Shown here: positions 7,837 through 15,949 of the stretch, in pieces
Layout: the number at the start of each line of letters is the position of its first letter
How positions within the stretch are numbered: the first letter of the stretch is position 1
Assembly: GCA_964411125.1 (NCBI GenBank)
Contig: CAYPJU010000039.1
Coordinates: forward strand, 1 to 53,229
Direction of reading: 5' to 3'
Length of the DNA: 53,229 bases
From: JBFIHF01 sp964411125
GTDB taxonomy: Bacteria; Myxococcota_A; Bradymonadia; Bradymonadales; Bradymonadaceae
The notes under the pieces: model-generated
Database searches by the model: none
The model's input: the letters and a program-made list of their open reading frames with translations, nothing else
Told to the model about the DNA's origin: nothing
Program-made: the position numbers and the translations under genes

Positions 7837-8985
7837 ATGAAGCGTTCGCTCATAGCTGCCATTCCCGTTTCCCTCCTCGCCATCGCCTGCGGACCCGTGG
7901 GCGAAGAATCCACGGACTGCATCGTCGACGAGCACATCGAGGAACCGACGACCTGGTCCTGCCCGACGATGACGGTCACGCAGACGATCCGGGTGACGGA
8001 CCATCTCACCGTCGAGCCGGGGACCGAAGTCGTCTTCGCGCAGGGCGCGCATCTGGAGGTCCGCGCCGACGGCAAACTGACCGCCGAAGGGACCGCCGAC
8101 GAGCCGATCGTCTTCGCCGGCGACGAGCCCCTGAAAGGCCACTGGGGAGGCATTTCGATTCAGACGATCTCGGAAGACAACGTGCTGCGTCACGTCGTGA
8201 TCCGAGATACCGGCGCGGGTGGATTCCAGGGGAACGAATGGGCGCTCGCGATCCTCGGTGGTGGAGTCCCCGAAGGTTACGCCGTCGTCGCCGACCTCGC
8301 TGTGGAGAACGCGTCGGGCAAGGGAGTGTCACTCGGCCAGGGCGCCGAGCTCGGCGAAGGATCGACGGGCTGGCACTTCGCGGACGTCGACGACTCGCTC
8401 GTCCGAGCCGCGTTCGACGCGGCGCACTTCGTCCCTGCCGACATCTCGGTGGACGGCGAAACCCCGCGCGAATGGATCGAGGTCGACCACGCAGAGCTGG
8501 ACCGGGAGGTGACGTGGGACTCGGCGCTTCCGTATCGACTCACGGAGAACCCGCGGATGGTCGATGGCGCACGGCTCACCGTCGTGGCGGGCAACACGCT
8601 CCTCTTCGACCAGGACGTCAATCTGAAGTCGGGAGCGGGCCGCATCACGATCGATGGGACCGCCGATGAACCGGTCTTGCTGACCGGGATGGAGTCGTTG
8701 CCCGGCTACTGGGGCGGCATCGCGTTCCAGTCGCAGAGCCCCGACAACCGGGTGTCGCACGCGGTCATCGAGTATTCGGGAGGGGACAACTTCCAGAACA
8801 ACAAAGCGGCGGTCTACGTCGGCGGTTCGACCACGTCGGAGGGGTTGGTGGAGATCTCGAACACGGTGATTCGGGCGAGCGAAGACGTCGGCCTCTGGGT
8901 CGCCAAGGGAGGCGCGGCGATGCTCGACGCCGTCACGTTCGAGGAGAACGGCGGCGACGACATGGTCGACAAGAACCTCGAGTGA
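7837..8985 (+). CDS. right-handed beta-helix lipoprotein with two duplicated halves
   Basis: The 382-aa product has a lipoprotein signal (AIAC, Cys18). The mature part is rich in short Val/Ile/Gly/Asn-containing strands as in parallel beta-helix proteins. Two segments of about 60 residues are clearly duplicated: GHWGGISIQTISEDNVLRHV with GFQGN near residue 105, and GYWGGIAFQSQSPDNRVSHA with NFQNN near 290. The intervening strands EGTADEPIVFAGDE and DGTADEPVLLTGME also match. AAGGAG lies six bases before the ATG. It probably stands alone, with its own leader and a terminator at 9006. It is likely on the outer membrane; ligand or enzymatic function is not evident. Confidence 0.82.
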   Translation: MKRSLIAAIPVSLLAIACGPVGEESTDCIVDEHIEEPTTWSCPTMTVTQTIRVTDHLTVEPGTEVVFAQGAHLEVRADGKLTAEGTADEPIVFAGDEPLKGHWGGISIQTISEDNVLRHVVIRDTGAGGFQGNEWALAILGGGVPEGYAVVADLAVENASGKGVSLGQGAELGEGSTGWHFADVDDSLVRAAFDAAHFVPADISVDGETPREWIEVDHAELDREVTWDSALPYRLTENPRMVDGARLTVVAGNTLLFDQDVNLKSGAGRITIDGTADEPVLLTGMESLPGYWGGIAFQSQSPDNRVSHAVIEYSGGDNFQNNKAAVYVGGSTTSEGLVEISNTVIRASEDVGLWVAKGGAAMLDAVTFEENGGDDMVDKNLE

Positions 8986-9005
8986 TCGAGCGCGAGCGAG
9001 GACCG

Positions 9006-9036
9006 GACGCCCCGCAGAAGCCTGCGGGGCGTCTTT
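9006..9036 (+). terminator. rho-independent terminator
   Basis: GACGCCCCGCAG at 9006-9017 pairs perfectly with CTGCGGGGCGTC at 9022-9033 around a 4-nt loop, followed by TTTGCGTT. It lies between two convergent lipoprotein genes and overlaps the end of the minus-strand one only slightly upstream, so it mainly serves the plus-strand gene. Confidence 0.85.
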
Positions 9037-9040
9037 GCGT

Positions 9041-10267
9041 TCAGTTCACGACGAAGATGGTGTGGAGCCGGCCCGACGGCTCGTACACGCCGTACCAGAC
9101 GCGGTCCGAGCCATCAAAGACGGGGTCGGGCATCCAGAAGATGTCGTAGACTTCGGGATCGTAGTCGAACGACTCACCGGGCCCGAGCTCCTCGAGCCGC
9201 TGCGGGTCCGCTCCCTCCAGGCGCCGCAGGACGTCGTCGAGCGGGGGCGCGCCGAACGCGGACGCGTCGCGCTCGTGCTCCTGATACCAGCGGACGATCT
9301 CGTCGCCGAGGTCCTCGACGAACCGGTCCGCCGTCGGAGTGACGGGAGGTTGAACTTCCTCGCCGAGGCACGCACCGACCTCTTCGGCCCAGCCGCAATC
9401 TTCGGTGTCGCCGTCGGGGAGTTCGTCGAGGCAGAGCGACGTTTCGGCCTCGCAAGCCGCCGGCGGCCACGTCTTCAGCGGCGCGTCGACCGTGACGCCT
9501 AGCTGAACCAGCCGCAGCACGAGCGTGGCGCGCTTCTCGGTCCGGCGGTCGGCACCGTCCCACACCCTGAAGCGGACGCGATTGTCGGGCTGCTCGAGGA
9601 GCCGGAGGAGCTGGTGCATCGTCCAGTCGAAGCGCACCTTTCGTCCCGGCTCCACGAAGACCTGGGGTCCGTCGAGCCCTGCGGCGTAGATCTGCTCGAC
9701 CTCGAACCCCGCACGCGACACGGCGCGCCCTCGGATGCGGACTTCGTCGCCGACCACGACGGGGTTGGCAGACCGGTAGACGAAGACGTCGTTCGTCCCG
9801 GTCCACCCCACGAAGCGCGGCGCGAACCGGACGCTGCCGTGGTAGAGCCGCGCGCCGGTCGGGGCAAAGAAGTCGAAATAGAGCCGCTTGCCGCCGATCA
9901 ACGCGGCCGTCTCCGCCGCGTCGAGCGTGACGACGAAGGTCCGCTCGTCTTCGAGCTTCAGCGCGCGCGGGACTCCCCGGTCGTCGTAGGCGCGGGCAGC
10001 GATCAGATCCGTGCCGACGCGCCCCCGGAGGGTCCACCTGGTTCGTCCGCCGTCGAGCTCGGGCTCGAGGCTCGACGCGATCCACATCGCGAAGTCCCCC
10101 GCCCGCGTTCGCCATTCGGATGGTCTGTCGGCGCGTTCGTCGGAGACGTCGACATCGACTGTCTCGGTCCTGATCTCGTCGGAGTCGGGGGGCATTTCGG
10201 GCACCGTCGACCCACACGCCGCAAGGCAGACCGCCAACAAACACAGACATCGTTGGAGCTTTCTCAT
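9041..10267 (-). CDS. lipoprotein of unknown function
   Basis: The 408-aa product has a lipoprotein signal ending in LAAC (Cys18), then an acidic linker. The middle (about 45-230) looks like beta-sandwich material, with alternating strands such as RTRWTLRGRVG, RTFVVTLDA and FVYRSANPVVVGDEVRIRGR. A Cys-containing insert (CEAETSLCLDE, EDCGWAEEVGACLG) follows near 270-305, and the end is acidic and aromatic (FDYDPEVYDIFWMPDP). No family recognised. I chose the ATG at 10267 rather than the adjacent GTG at 10270 because AGAGG is six bases from the ATG but only three from the GTG. It converges with the beta-helix lipoprotein. Confidence 0.78.
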   Translation of the reverse strand: MRKLQRCLCLLAVCLAACGSTVPEMPPDSDEIRTETVDVDVSDERADRPSEWRTRAGDFAMWIASSLEPELDGGRTRWTLRGRVGTDLIAARAYDDRGVPRALKLEDERTFVVTLDAAETAALIGGKRLYFDFFAPTGARLYHGSVRFAPRFVGWTGTNDVFVYRSANPVVVGDEVRIRGRAVSRAGFEVEQIYAAGLDGPQVFVEPGRKVRFDWTMHQLLRLLEQPDNRVRFRVWDGADRRTEKRATLVLRLVQLGVTVDAPLKTWPPAACEAETSLCLDELPDGDTEDCGWAEEVGACLGEEVQPPVTPTADRFVEDLGDEIVRWYQEHERDASAFGAPPLDDVLRRLEGADPQRLEELGPGESFDYDPEVYDIFWMPDPVFDGSDRVWYGVYEPSGRLHTIFVVN

Positions 10268-10521
10268 CACTCACCTCTGGTGCGACCGAAAACGAATTGG
10301 ACGGTCGTGGTCGCACTTTCCGACCGTCCCTTCGTTATCGGCAGCGGCGGGCGAGCGTTGCGAAGTTTTTGAAAATCTCCCCGTTCGGTCATGTCTCATG
10401 CGGATCTGCGCCGGCACGGTTTTCGAGCGGCCCTCCGTTTCACCGGCCGACGGCGACAATCGCTCGTCTGCTGGAGCAACAGAACACGACGGCCCGTGGC
10501 CGATCGGACCAGACAAAGGGC
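10268..10521. other. intergenic region without a gene I can support
   Basis: This is the longest gene-free stretch in the window (10268-10602, including the tRNA promoter). It separates a minus-strand lipoprotein from the tRNA. It must contain the lipoprotein promoter, but I could not pick one with confidence. The short open frames here have no ribosome binding sites and no recognisable product. Confidence 0.5.
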
Positions 10522-10550
10522 TTGCGCTCACGGCCTACCTTCGTTATACA
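10522..10550 (+). promoter_or_regulatory. sigma-70-type promoter for the tRNA
   Basis: TTGCGC at 10522-10527 and TATACA at 10545-10550 are separated by exactly 17 bp, and the tRNA 5' end lies 53 bp past the -10 box. This is the best housekeeping promoter match on the plus strand in this region. Confidence 0.7.
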
Positions 10551-10602
10551 GCGTCGCTCGATGGATCCGATTCGCTCGAATTGGCACCATCAGCGGGTTT
10601 GA

Positions 10603-10676
10603 GGGCCCATAGCTCAGTCGGTTAGAGCTGCCGGCTCATAACCGGCTGGTCCCAGGTTCGAGTCCTGGTGGGCCCA
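10603..10676 (+). tRNA. tRNA with CAU anticodon (likely Ile2, possibly elongator Met)
   Basis: The 74-nt gene folds fully. The acceptor GGGCCCA pairs with TGGGCCC, the D stem is GCTC/GAGC, the anticodon stem GCCGG/CCGGC has loop CTCATAA (anticodon at 10637-10639), and the T arm CCAGG-TTCGAGT-CCTGG is standard. CCA is not encoded. The CAU anticodon can mean initiator Met, elongator Met or lysidine-modified Ile2. The GGGCCC acceptor stem resembles tRNA-Ile, which favours Ile2; initiator is unlikely because position 1 pairs with 72. The identity remains uncertain. Confidence 0.95.
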
Positions 10677-10803
10677 TCGCAGGTCGAAACGGACGAGTAC
10701 ATGGTTTTCCGGTCCAACACCCTCCATCGGGTGAAAATTTGCCGAAGCCGAGTCACCACAGTCAGGGTGACGAACCGCCAGACAGAACCTGAATTTCACC
10801 CTC

Positions 10804-10840
10804 AAGCGCCGACGCAAGCGTCCGGCGCTTTCGACATTTT
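10804..10840 (+). terminator. probable terminator downstream of the tRNA
   Basis: AAGCGCC-GACG can pair with CGTC-CGGCGCTT, with one bulged base, followed by TTTCGACATTTTT. It lies between the tRNA and the zinc-ribbon gene and would end the tRNA transcript. Confidence 0.6.
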
Positions 10841-10861
10841 TGGGGCACCACGAGGTACGCT

Positions 10862-11611
10862 TTGAAGGAAGAGTTGGCCAGACTTCGAGAGCTTCAGCAG
10901 ATCGACCTTCAGCTCGATGAGCTGGGCAAACAGAAGAAGGAGATCGTCGATCGACTGCAAGTGAACAAGGGATTCCTCGACAAGCTCGTCGAGGACCTCG
11001 ACACGCAGAAGAGCGAGCTCGAAGAGATCAGAAAGCTGCAGTCGTCCAAGAAAGACGATCTCTCGGACATCAAGGAGCAGCACGACAAACGTCGCAAACG
11101 ACTCCACAACGTCGGCTCGACCAAAGAGTTCAACGCCGTCGAGAAGGAGCTCGAAGTGCTCAAGAAATCGGTCGAGCAGACCGAGGAAGAGCTGCTTCAC
11201 CTCGCCGAGGTGATCGAGACGACCGAGTCTTCGATCTCCGAGAAAGAGGACAAGATCGACCAGCTTCGCGAGTCGATCGCGCAGGAAGAAGCCGACGCCG
11301 AAGACGAGCTGTCGAGCTACGACTCCGCGATCAAGAAGCTCAACAAGCGCGAGGACAAGCGTCGCGACGAGGTCTCCAAGCGGGTCCTCTACAAGTACGA
11401 CTTCATTCGTAAACGGCGTCCGGGCGAGAGCGCGATCGCGGCTGCGAAAGACGCGCACTGCGAAGCTTGTTACATGGCCGTCCCGCCGCAGATGTACATC
11501 GAGATTCAGCGCGGCGAGACGATGGTCACGTGTCCGAGCTGCCAGCGCATCCTCTACTTCTGGGAAGACGCGCTGAGCGACGAGAAGATCGACGTCGGGC
11601 TCGACACCTGA
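10862..11611 (+). CDS. coiled-coil protein with C4-type zinc ribbon (DUF164 family)
   Basis: The 249-aa product is an almost continuous coiled coil over residues 1-180 (heptads of Leu, Ile, Lys and Glu). It ends in a zinc ribbon: Cys200 and Cys203 in HCEACYMAV, then Cys224 and Cys227 in VTCPSCQRILY. The family (zf-RING_7/DUF164) is widespread and usually about 240 aa, as here. It is cytoplasmic and is thought to bind nucleic acid or ribosome-associated partners, but the role is not settled. The start is TTG at 10862, supported by GAGG seven bases upstream; no better ATG or GTG exists. The RNase P RNA begins about two bases after its stop codon. Confidence 0.88.
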   Translation: MKEELARLRELQQIDLQLDELGKQKKEIVDRLQVNKGFLDKLVEDLDTQKSELEEIRKLQSSKKDDLSDIKEQHDKRRKRLHNVGSTKEFNAVEKELEVLKKSVEQTEEELLHLAEVIETTESSISEKEDKIDQLRESIAQEEADAEDELSSYDSAIKKLNKREDKRRDEVSKRVLYKYDFIRKRRPGESAIAAAKDAHCEACYMAVPPQMYIEIQRGETMVTCPSCQRILYFWEDALSDEKIDVGLDT

Positions 11612-11613
11612 AG

Positions 11614-11967
11614 AACACCGGTTTCCGTGGCGATCGCCGGCGCCCTCGTGGCGCGGGAGGAAAGTCCGGGCATCACAGGGAAGGATGGTCGGTAACGCCG
11701 ACCGAGGGCAACCTCAGGGAGAGTGCCACAGAAAACAGACCGCCCGGCCACGGCCGGGTAAGGGTGAAAAGGTGAGGTAAGAGCTCACCGGGAGGGCGGT
11801 GACGTCCTCCGTCCAGGTAAACCCCATCCGATGCAAGGCGAACAGAGTGAGGGCGTCCCGTCCGTTGAACTCGGGTAGCCGCTCGAGCCGGCTGGCAACA
11901 GTCGGCCTAGAGGAATGATCGCCGCCCGCGAGGGCACAGAACCCGGCTTATCAAGGGAACCGGCTGT
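11614..11967 (+). ncRNA. rnpB: RNase P RNA, bacterial class A
   Basis: The sequence carries the diagnostic conserved segments in order: GAGGAAAGTCCGGGC at 11657-11671, AGAGTGCCACAGAAAACAGA at 11721-11740, GGTAAGGGTGAAAAGGTG, AGGTAAACCCC, and the closing ACAGAACCCGGCTTA (from about 11936). The ends pair as helix P1, with CCGGTTTCC at 11618-11626 against GGGAACCGG at 11955-11963. The ends are set from P1 and are approximate by a few bases. RNase P RNA cleaves the 5' leader of tRNA precursors. It is followed at once by a strong terminator. No separate promoter is visible; it would have to lie in the preceding coding sequence, or the RNA could be processed from read-through. Confidence 0.97.
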
Positions 11968-11972
11968 GAGAG

Positions 11973-12000
11973 CGCCCGAGGCAGACGCCTCGGGCGTTTT
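11973..12000 (+). terminator. rnpB terminator
   Basis: CGCCCGAGGC at 11973-11982 pairs perfectly with GCCTCGGGCG at 11987-11996 around a 4-base loop, then TTTT. It lies six bases past the P1 helix of the RNase P RNA. Confidence 0.9.
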
Positions 12001-12006
12001 CGCTCT

Positions 12007-12041
12007 GCGCTGTGCGCTGTGCGCTGTGCGCTGTGCGCTGT
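12007..12041. repeat. GCGCTGT heptamer array, five copies
   Basis: Five exact 7-bp units in tandem directly after the rnpB terminator. The unit length matches the other arrays in the window (7575, 19999, 53177), although the sequence differs. Confidence 0.92.
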
Positions 12042-12047
12042 GGCGCA

Positions 12048-12062
12048 GCGGCTTCCAGCCGC
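12048..12062. repeat. REP-like palindrome GCGGCT-TCC-AGCCGC
   Basis: A 15-bp palindromic element that is the exact reverse complement of the core of the 26-bp repeats at 48958-49029. A second hairpin, CCCCGCGCGTTAGCGCGGGG, lies at 12131-12150. Both are in the gap between rnpB and the minus-strand lipoprotein gene. Confidence 0.7.
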
Positions 12063-12150
12063 GAACTCCGGGCACTCGGCGGATACTGATGCCGGCGTGA
12101 GCCGGCCCACGGCGCGTAGCGCCGTCGTAGCCCCGCGCGTTAGCGCGGGG

Positions 12151-12185
12151 GGAAAAGAAAAAGGCCGCCCACCGGGCGGCCTCTT
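12151..12185 (-). terminator. rho-independent terminator for the ASH/PKD lipoprotein gene
   Basis: GGCCGCCC at 12163-12170 pairs with GGGCGGCC at 12174-12181 around a 3-base loop. On the minus strand it is followed by TTTTTCTTTT, a strong U-tract. On the plus strand the flank is TCTTTC, so it could also work weakly the other way. Confidence 0.88.
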
Positions 12186-12204
12186 TCATTCCGAAGGCGT
12201 CTCG

Positions 12205-14202
12205 TCAGGGACGGTTCGGGAATCCGTTCTCGACCTGGTTGACGGCGAAGATGTCCGCCGACGGCCACGAGATGGTGGCGACGTACCAGAAGTAGCCACG
12301 CGCCGGCAGGTAGACGTCGCGGAGCTCGAACTCCTGGGTGCCGCGGATGAAGATACGGACGGTCGCGTACGCGGGGCCGTAGCCGCCGTCGTTGTAGTAG
12401 TACGCGCCGACGGCGTAGGTCAGTCCGCTCTCGGGGTCGGTGAGGTTGATGTTCTCCGGACCGGCACCGTCGGTGTCGTCGATGTCGAGCGAGGGGTCGT
12501 CTGCACCACCCAGCGCGCCCCATTCGGCGGTCGGGTTGTTCCAGAAGACGTCCCACGGGACGCTGTTCCACGTTCCGTTCGGGTGCAGGAAGTGGAGGTC
12601 GACGTCGTTGCCGTTGGTGTCGGTCTGGTCGGCGTCGGTCGGGGTATCCCAGACGAGCTGGACGTGGATGTCTTCGTCCGGCGTCGCGCGGATGTTGACG
12701 ATCGCCTGGTCGCCGCAGCTCTCGGTGCCGTTGTCGTCGAACACTTTCAGCTCGACGACGTAGTCGCCGGCGAGGTCGAGGAAGAGCGTCGGCTCAGCGA
12801 CGGTCGAGCTCGGCAGGAAGCGCGTCGTCGAGTTGGTCGGCTTCGAGACGAGGCTCCACTCGTAGCGCTCGATGGAACCGTCCTGGTCGATCGAGTTGAT
12901 GCCACGGAACTGGATCGTCTTGAGCGGGATCGTGTTGACGTCCGTCTGCCAGCGCGACGAGTCCTGCAGGCGCGCTTCGGCGACGGCGGTCGGGCACTGG
13001 TTGTCGGTTCCCTTACCGACGATGGGGACCTTGAGGGTCGTCTTCGCCGGGTCGTCCGAGAGGACGGTGAGCTCACCGGTGGAGACGTCGAGGTTCTCCG
13101 GGGTGTAGGTCAGGACGAAGCTCGCCGTGTCCTGCGGACCGATGATGGCATCGCCGCCGGGGAGATCCGCCGGGAGGGTGCCGTCTTTGATCTGGAAGAT
13201 CGGGTTGTCTTCGCAGTTTCCTTCGACATCGGTGCAGACCGCGATGCTGCTGACTTTGAGGTCGGAGGAGGGGCTGCAGTTCTCGATGATGATCGTCTTG
13301 TTGTTCGCGAAGCCGATGCCGCCTTCGCCGAAGTTGATCTCGTCTTCCTGGTTGAGCTGCAGGCAGGGCGAACCGGAGTTGCCGAGCAGGTTCACGACGT
13401 ACTCGTTCGCCTCGGGGTCGTTCGAGAAGAAGATGAGTTCCGCTTCACTGGGAAGGTCGTCGACCGGGTTGAAGTAGACGCGGATCGGGAACTTCTCGTT
13501 CGGCTTCAGCGTCGTCGGGTACTCACCCGAGTCGGTCGAGGGGTCCTCGGAATCGGCGGACTCGGGGAACGTGATCGAGAAGTCGCTCCCTTCCGGCGAG
13601 ACGACGATGTCGTCGATCTTCAGGTCGGCCTGTCCGACGTTCTGAACTTCGGTGATCTGCCAGAACTTGTCGCGCGTCGTCTCGTCGACGGGCGGGACAC
13701 GGCGGAAGATGACCTGCTCGCGCGAGAAGAGACGGGGCGCGAGGTCGGGCGTCGTCAGGCGGACCTGGACGGTAGGATCGTCAGGGTCGTTCGAGGAAAT
13801 CTCCACGTAGCCGGTGTCGGGGTCGCGGTCGGTCGGCGTGTACATGACCGACACGGTGATGAAGTCACCAGGCTCGACTTCCGCCGAGTTGACCCAGTCG
13901 TCGCCGCGCTCGAACTCTTCGCCGCCGTCGTCGTCACGCGTCTCCTCGACCAGCTTGATGCTGTCGATGCGGAGCGTGCCTTCGCCGTTGTTGAAGATCG
14001 AGAGCGTCTGCGTGTCGGTCTCGTTGAGAGCGACCGCCAGGAACACCAGCTCGGTGTCGGTCTGGATGTCGGCCGTATCGACGTTGCCGATGTTGTTCTG
14101 GCCGTTGTTCTCACCCTTGCCGTTGTTGTTCCCACCACACGCGGCGAGCATCGCGCTGAGCGCGAGCACGGTGATCAATTTCCCGAGTCTGAATTCTTTC
14201 AT
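12205..14202 (-). CDS. lipoprotein with ASH-type and PKD-like domains
   Basis: The 665-aa product has lipobox LAAC (Cys22) and then an Asn/Gly-rich linker (23-40). Residues about 45-135, 150-255 and 270-390 look like three ASH/choice-of-anchor-D type beta-sandwiches, with cues such as LSIFNNGEGTLRI, VEISSNDPDDP, IRVYFNPVDD, FFSNDPEANEY and LTVLSDDPAKTTLKV. Residues about 395-510 resemble a PKD fold (GINSIDQDGSIERYEWSL, LDLAGDYVVELKVFDDNG). The last 150 residues are Asp/Gly/Trp/Tyr-rich (DVDLHFLHPNGTW, AVGAYYYND), similar to the DUF2135/YfaP-like ends seen in such proteins. It is a likely adhesive or structural surface protein. A clear promoter lies at 14255-14283. Confidence 0.85.
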   Translation of the reverse strand: MKEFRLGKLITVLALSAMLAACGGNNNGKGENNGQNNIGNVDTADIQTDTELVFLAVALNETDTQTLSIFNNGEGTLRIDSIKLVEETRDDDGGEEFERGDDWVNSAEVEPGDFITVSVMYTPTDRDPDTGYVEISSNDPDDPTVQVRLTTPDLAPRLFSREQVIFRRVPPVDETTRDKFWQITEVQNVGQADLKIDDIVVSPEGSDFSITFPESADSEDPSTDSGEYPTTLKPNEKFPIRVYFNPVDDLPSEAELIFFSNDPEANEYVVNLLGNSGSPCLQLNQEDEINFGEGGIGFANNKTIIIENCSPSSDLKVSSIAVCTDVEGNCEDNPIFQIKDGTLPADLPGGDAIIGPQDTASFVLTYTPENLDVSTGELTVLSDDPAKTTLKVPIVGKGTDNQCPTAVAEARLQDSSRWQTDVNTIPLKTIQFRGINSIDQDGSIERYEWSLVSKPTNSTTRFLPSSTVAEPTLFLDLAGDYVVELKVFDDNGTESCGDQAIVNIRATPDEDIHVQLVWDTPTDADQTDTNGNDVDLHFLHPNGTWNSVPWDVFWNNPTAEWGALGGADDPSLDIDDTDGAGPENINLTDPESGLTYAVGAYYYNDGGYGPAYATVRIFIRGTQEFELRDVYLPARGYFWYVATISWPSADIFAVNQVENGFPNRP

Positions 14203-14254
14203 CCTTCAATTACCTGCTTGAAATTACGTTTTCGTTCCCTGACGAGGACGCGGC

Positions 14255-14283
14255 ACTATAGAGATGGGTTCGTCACCAGTCAA
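14255..14283 (-). promoter_or_regulatory. sigma-70-type promoter for the ASH/PKD lipoprotein gene
   Basis: On the minus strand TTGACT (14283-14278) and TATAGT (14260-14255) are spaced by exactly 17 bp. The predicted start is near 14248, giving a leader of about 45 nt before the ATG at 14202. This is the best promoter match in the window. Between here and 14392 I see no gene. Confidence 0.78.
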
Positions 14284-14392
14284 CTACGGCCGCGGGCCGC
14301 ATGAAATCTACGTCTGCGGCTCGTCGTGATGTTCGTGAGAGAGCCGTTCCCCCTGATCTACGGAGCGGGGCGGCGCTCTGGTAAATTTTTTT

Positions 14393-15868
14393 TCAGCGCC
14401 GTGCTTCCGTCAGATAGAAGAGGCCGAAGCACATCTCGTCGGTCGAGCTCGAACCGAGGCGTAGATCGGCCGTGCTGTCGGAATTGTCGAACCGACACCT
14501 CAACCGCAACATTCCGCCGGGGCCGAGCCGCGCGGGTTCTTCGAACCAGTACTTGCGCTGCCAGTCGAAGTCCCAGCGTGGAACGCGAGCGAGGCACTGT
14601 GCGTCGGCATCATCGGGGACCGTCAGGTCGGCCTCGTATCGAGCCGGGACCGCCTCGAGCTCGATCGAGACGCCGCGGTAGTGCATATGGGGGAACGCCG
14701 CCCAGATGTCGTACGTCACGTCGGGATCGAGGTAGATCTCGTTCGTCACGCAGCCGCTTTGGCCGACTCTCGTCGGATCCCGGCGCGCCGTGACGCTGTC
14801 GACCCCCCGCGACGGCGGTGCTGCACCCTCTGCCAGCGCGTACACGACGTCGCACTCTTCGTCGGGGACCGACGTACCGTCGACCCCTCCCGGGATCGAG
14901 AAAGCGAGGTTGCCGGTGTAGGCGAGTCGCCCGACCGCACCGGGCTCTTCGCCCTCCGGGAGGAGGAGGAGCCGGGCGCCCGAGCGGTCGGGGCCGCCCT
15001 GCGACTGCAACGTGTTGTAGTGCATCTGCAGGACGAACTGGTCGCCGGGCTCGACCGGCACCCCGGTCCCTTCGGGGTACAGCGTCGTCCCCATCCCGGG
15101 CGCCCAAACCCCGGCGATGCCGACCCCGGGGAGGTTGGGAGCGCCGAAACAGTCGTACCCCGGTTCGGGATCGAGCGCGTCGAGCCGGGCGAGCTCGTCG
15201 CGCACCGCCGGGTCCGCCTTCACGGTGAAGACGATGAGGTGATGGAGGGATGGGAGGTTGTCGGGCTGCGGCTCGAAGCCGCGCACATACCTTGGCGCAG
15301 CGAACTCCGGAGTGATCGGGAAGCACCGGAACGAGTCGGGCGAGTCGGGCGCGACATCGTGCGCGGCCGAGGGTCGAATCTCGAGAGCGTCGGCATCGTT
15401 CGCGACGACCACGGGACCATTCTGCGAGGGGTCGTCGGGTCGGTAGTTCGCGGGTTCTCCCACCCAACGCCCATCCTCGACCCAGGTCCTCAGGACCGCC
15501 ATCTCGCTGTCGTTCAGGCTCGGGTCGTCTTTCAGCGGGCGACAGTCGGAGGCCGCATGCCACGGTGGCATCGCGCGGGACTCGACGGCGTCGACCATCA
15601 GCTCCGCCACGCCCTGCACGACGGACGGATCGCCCATGTCGTACGGCGCGATTCCGCGCCCGTCGTGGCACCCCATGCAGTGCTCGTCCAGCCACGGGCG
15701 CAGGTCACCCCAGTACGTGGACGCGCCGTCGGGCGCCCCGCCCCCTTCGTCGAGCGCCACGTCCTCGGTGGCGTCGCCTCGAGCGGCACCGGCGTCCATC
15801 GTCGTGGCTGCAGGCGCGTGGCATCCGGCGATTGCCGTCAGCACCAGCGCGATCGGGATTCGGGACAC
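14393..15868 (-). CDS. lipoprotein fusing a cytochrome c domain to a copper type II monooxygenase
   Basis: The 491-aa product has a GTG start and lipobox IAGC (Cys16). Residues 50-135 are a c-type cytochrome: heme motif CMGCH at 64-68 with a probable axial Met100. Residues about 180-490 carry all six copper ligands of the peptidylglycine-hydroxylating monooxygenase/dopamine-hydroxylase fold: His209-His210 (LHHLIVF) and His283 (QMHYN) for CuH, then His394/His396 (FPHMHYRG) and Met479 (DEMCFG) for CuM. So it should be an extracytoplasmic copper hydroxylase whose electrons come through the attached heme, rather than from free ascorbate (inference). The substrate is unknown. It lies 81 bp downstream of an AgmX-domain gene on the same strand. 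Confidence 0.88.
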   Translation of the reverse strand: MSRIPIALVLTAIAGCHAPAATTMDAGAARGDATEDVALDEGGGAPDGASTYWGDLRPWLDEHCMGCHDGRGIAPYDMGDPSVVQGVAELMVDAVESRAMPPWHAASDCRPLKDDPSLNDSEMAVLRTWVEDGRWVGEPANYRPDDPSQNGPVVVANDADALEIRPSAAHDVAPDSPDSFRCFPITPEFAAPRYVRGFEPQPDNLPSLHHLIVFTVKADPAVRDELARLDALDPEPGYDCFGAPNLPGVGIAGVWAPGMGTTLYPEGTGVPVEPGDQFVLQMHYNTLQSQGGPDRSGARLLLLPEGEEPGAVGRLAYTGNLAFSIPGGVDGTSVPDEECDVVYALAEGAAPPSRGVDSVTARRDPTRVGQSGCVTNEIYLDPDVTYDIWAAFPHMHYRGVSIELEAVPARYEADLTVPDDADAQCLARVPRWDFDWQRKYWFEEPARLGPGGMLRLRCRFDNSDSTADLRLGSSSTDEMCFGLFYLTEARR

Positions 15869-15949
15869 GACGCTCTCGTCGGATGGGCGAAAGGAGCACC
15901 CTGAGAAATCGAGAGGACGGTGTCAATCCCCGGGGTTAGCCCCACGAGG

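Noticed and set aside
12019..14304. 761-aa open frame on the plus strand
   Set aside because: It lies antisense to the ASH/PKD lipoprotein, has no recognisable domain and is rich in Val/Arg/Asp as expected from the reverse of GC-rich codons. The minus-strand gene has a signal peptide, promoter and terminator.
14372..14400. Possible terminator with T-rich run near 14383
   Set aside because: The T-run lies in the loop between short GGCGCT and AGCGCC arms rather than after a stem, so it does not fit a rho-independent terminator on either strand.
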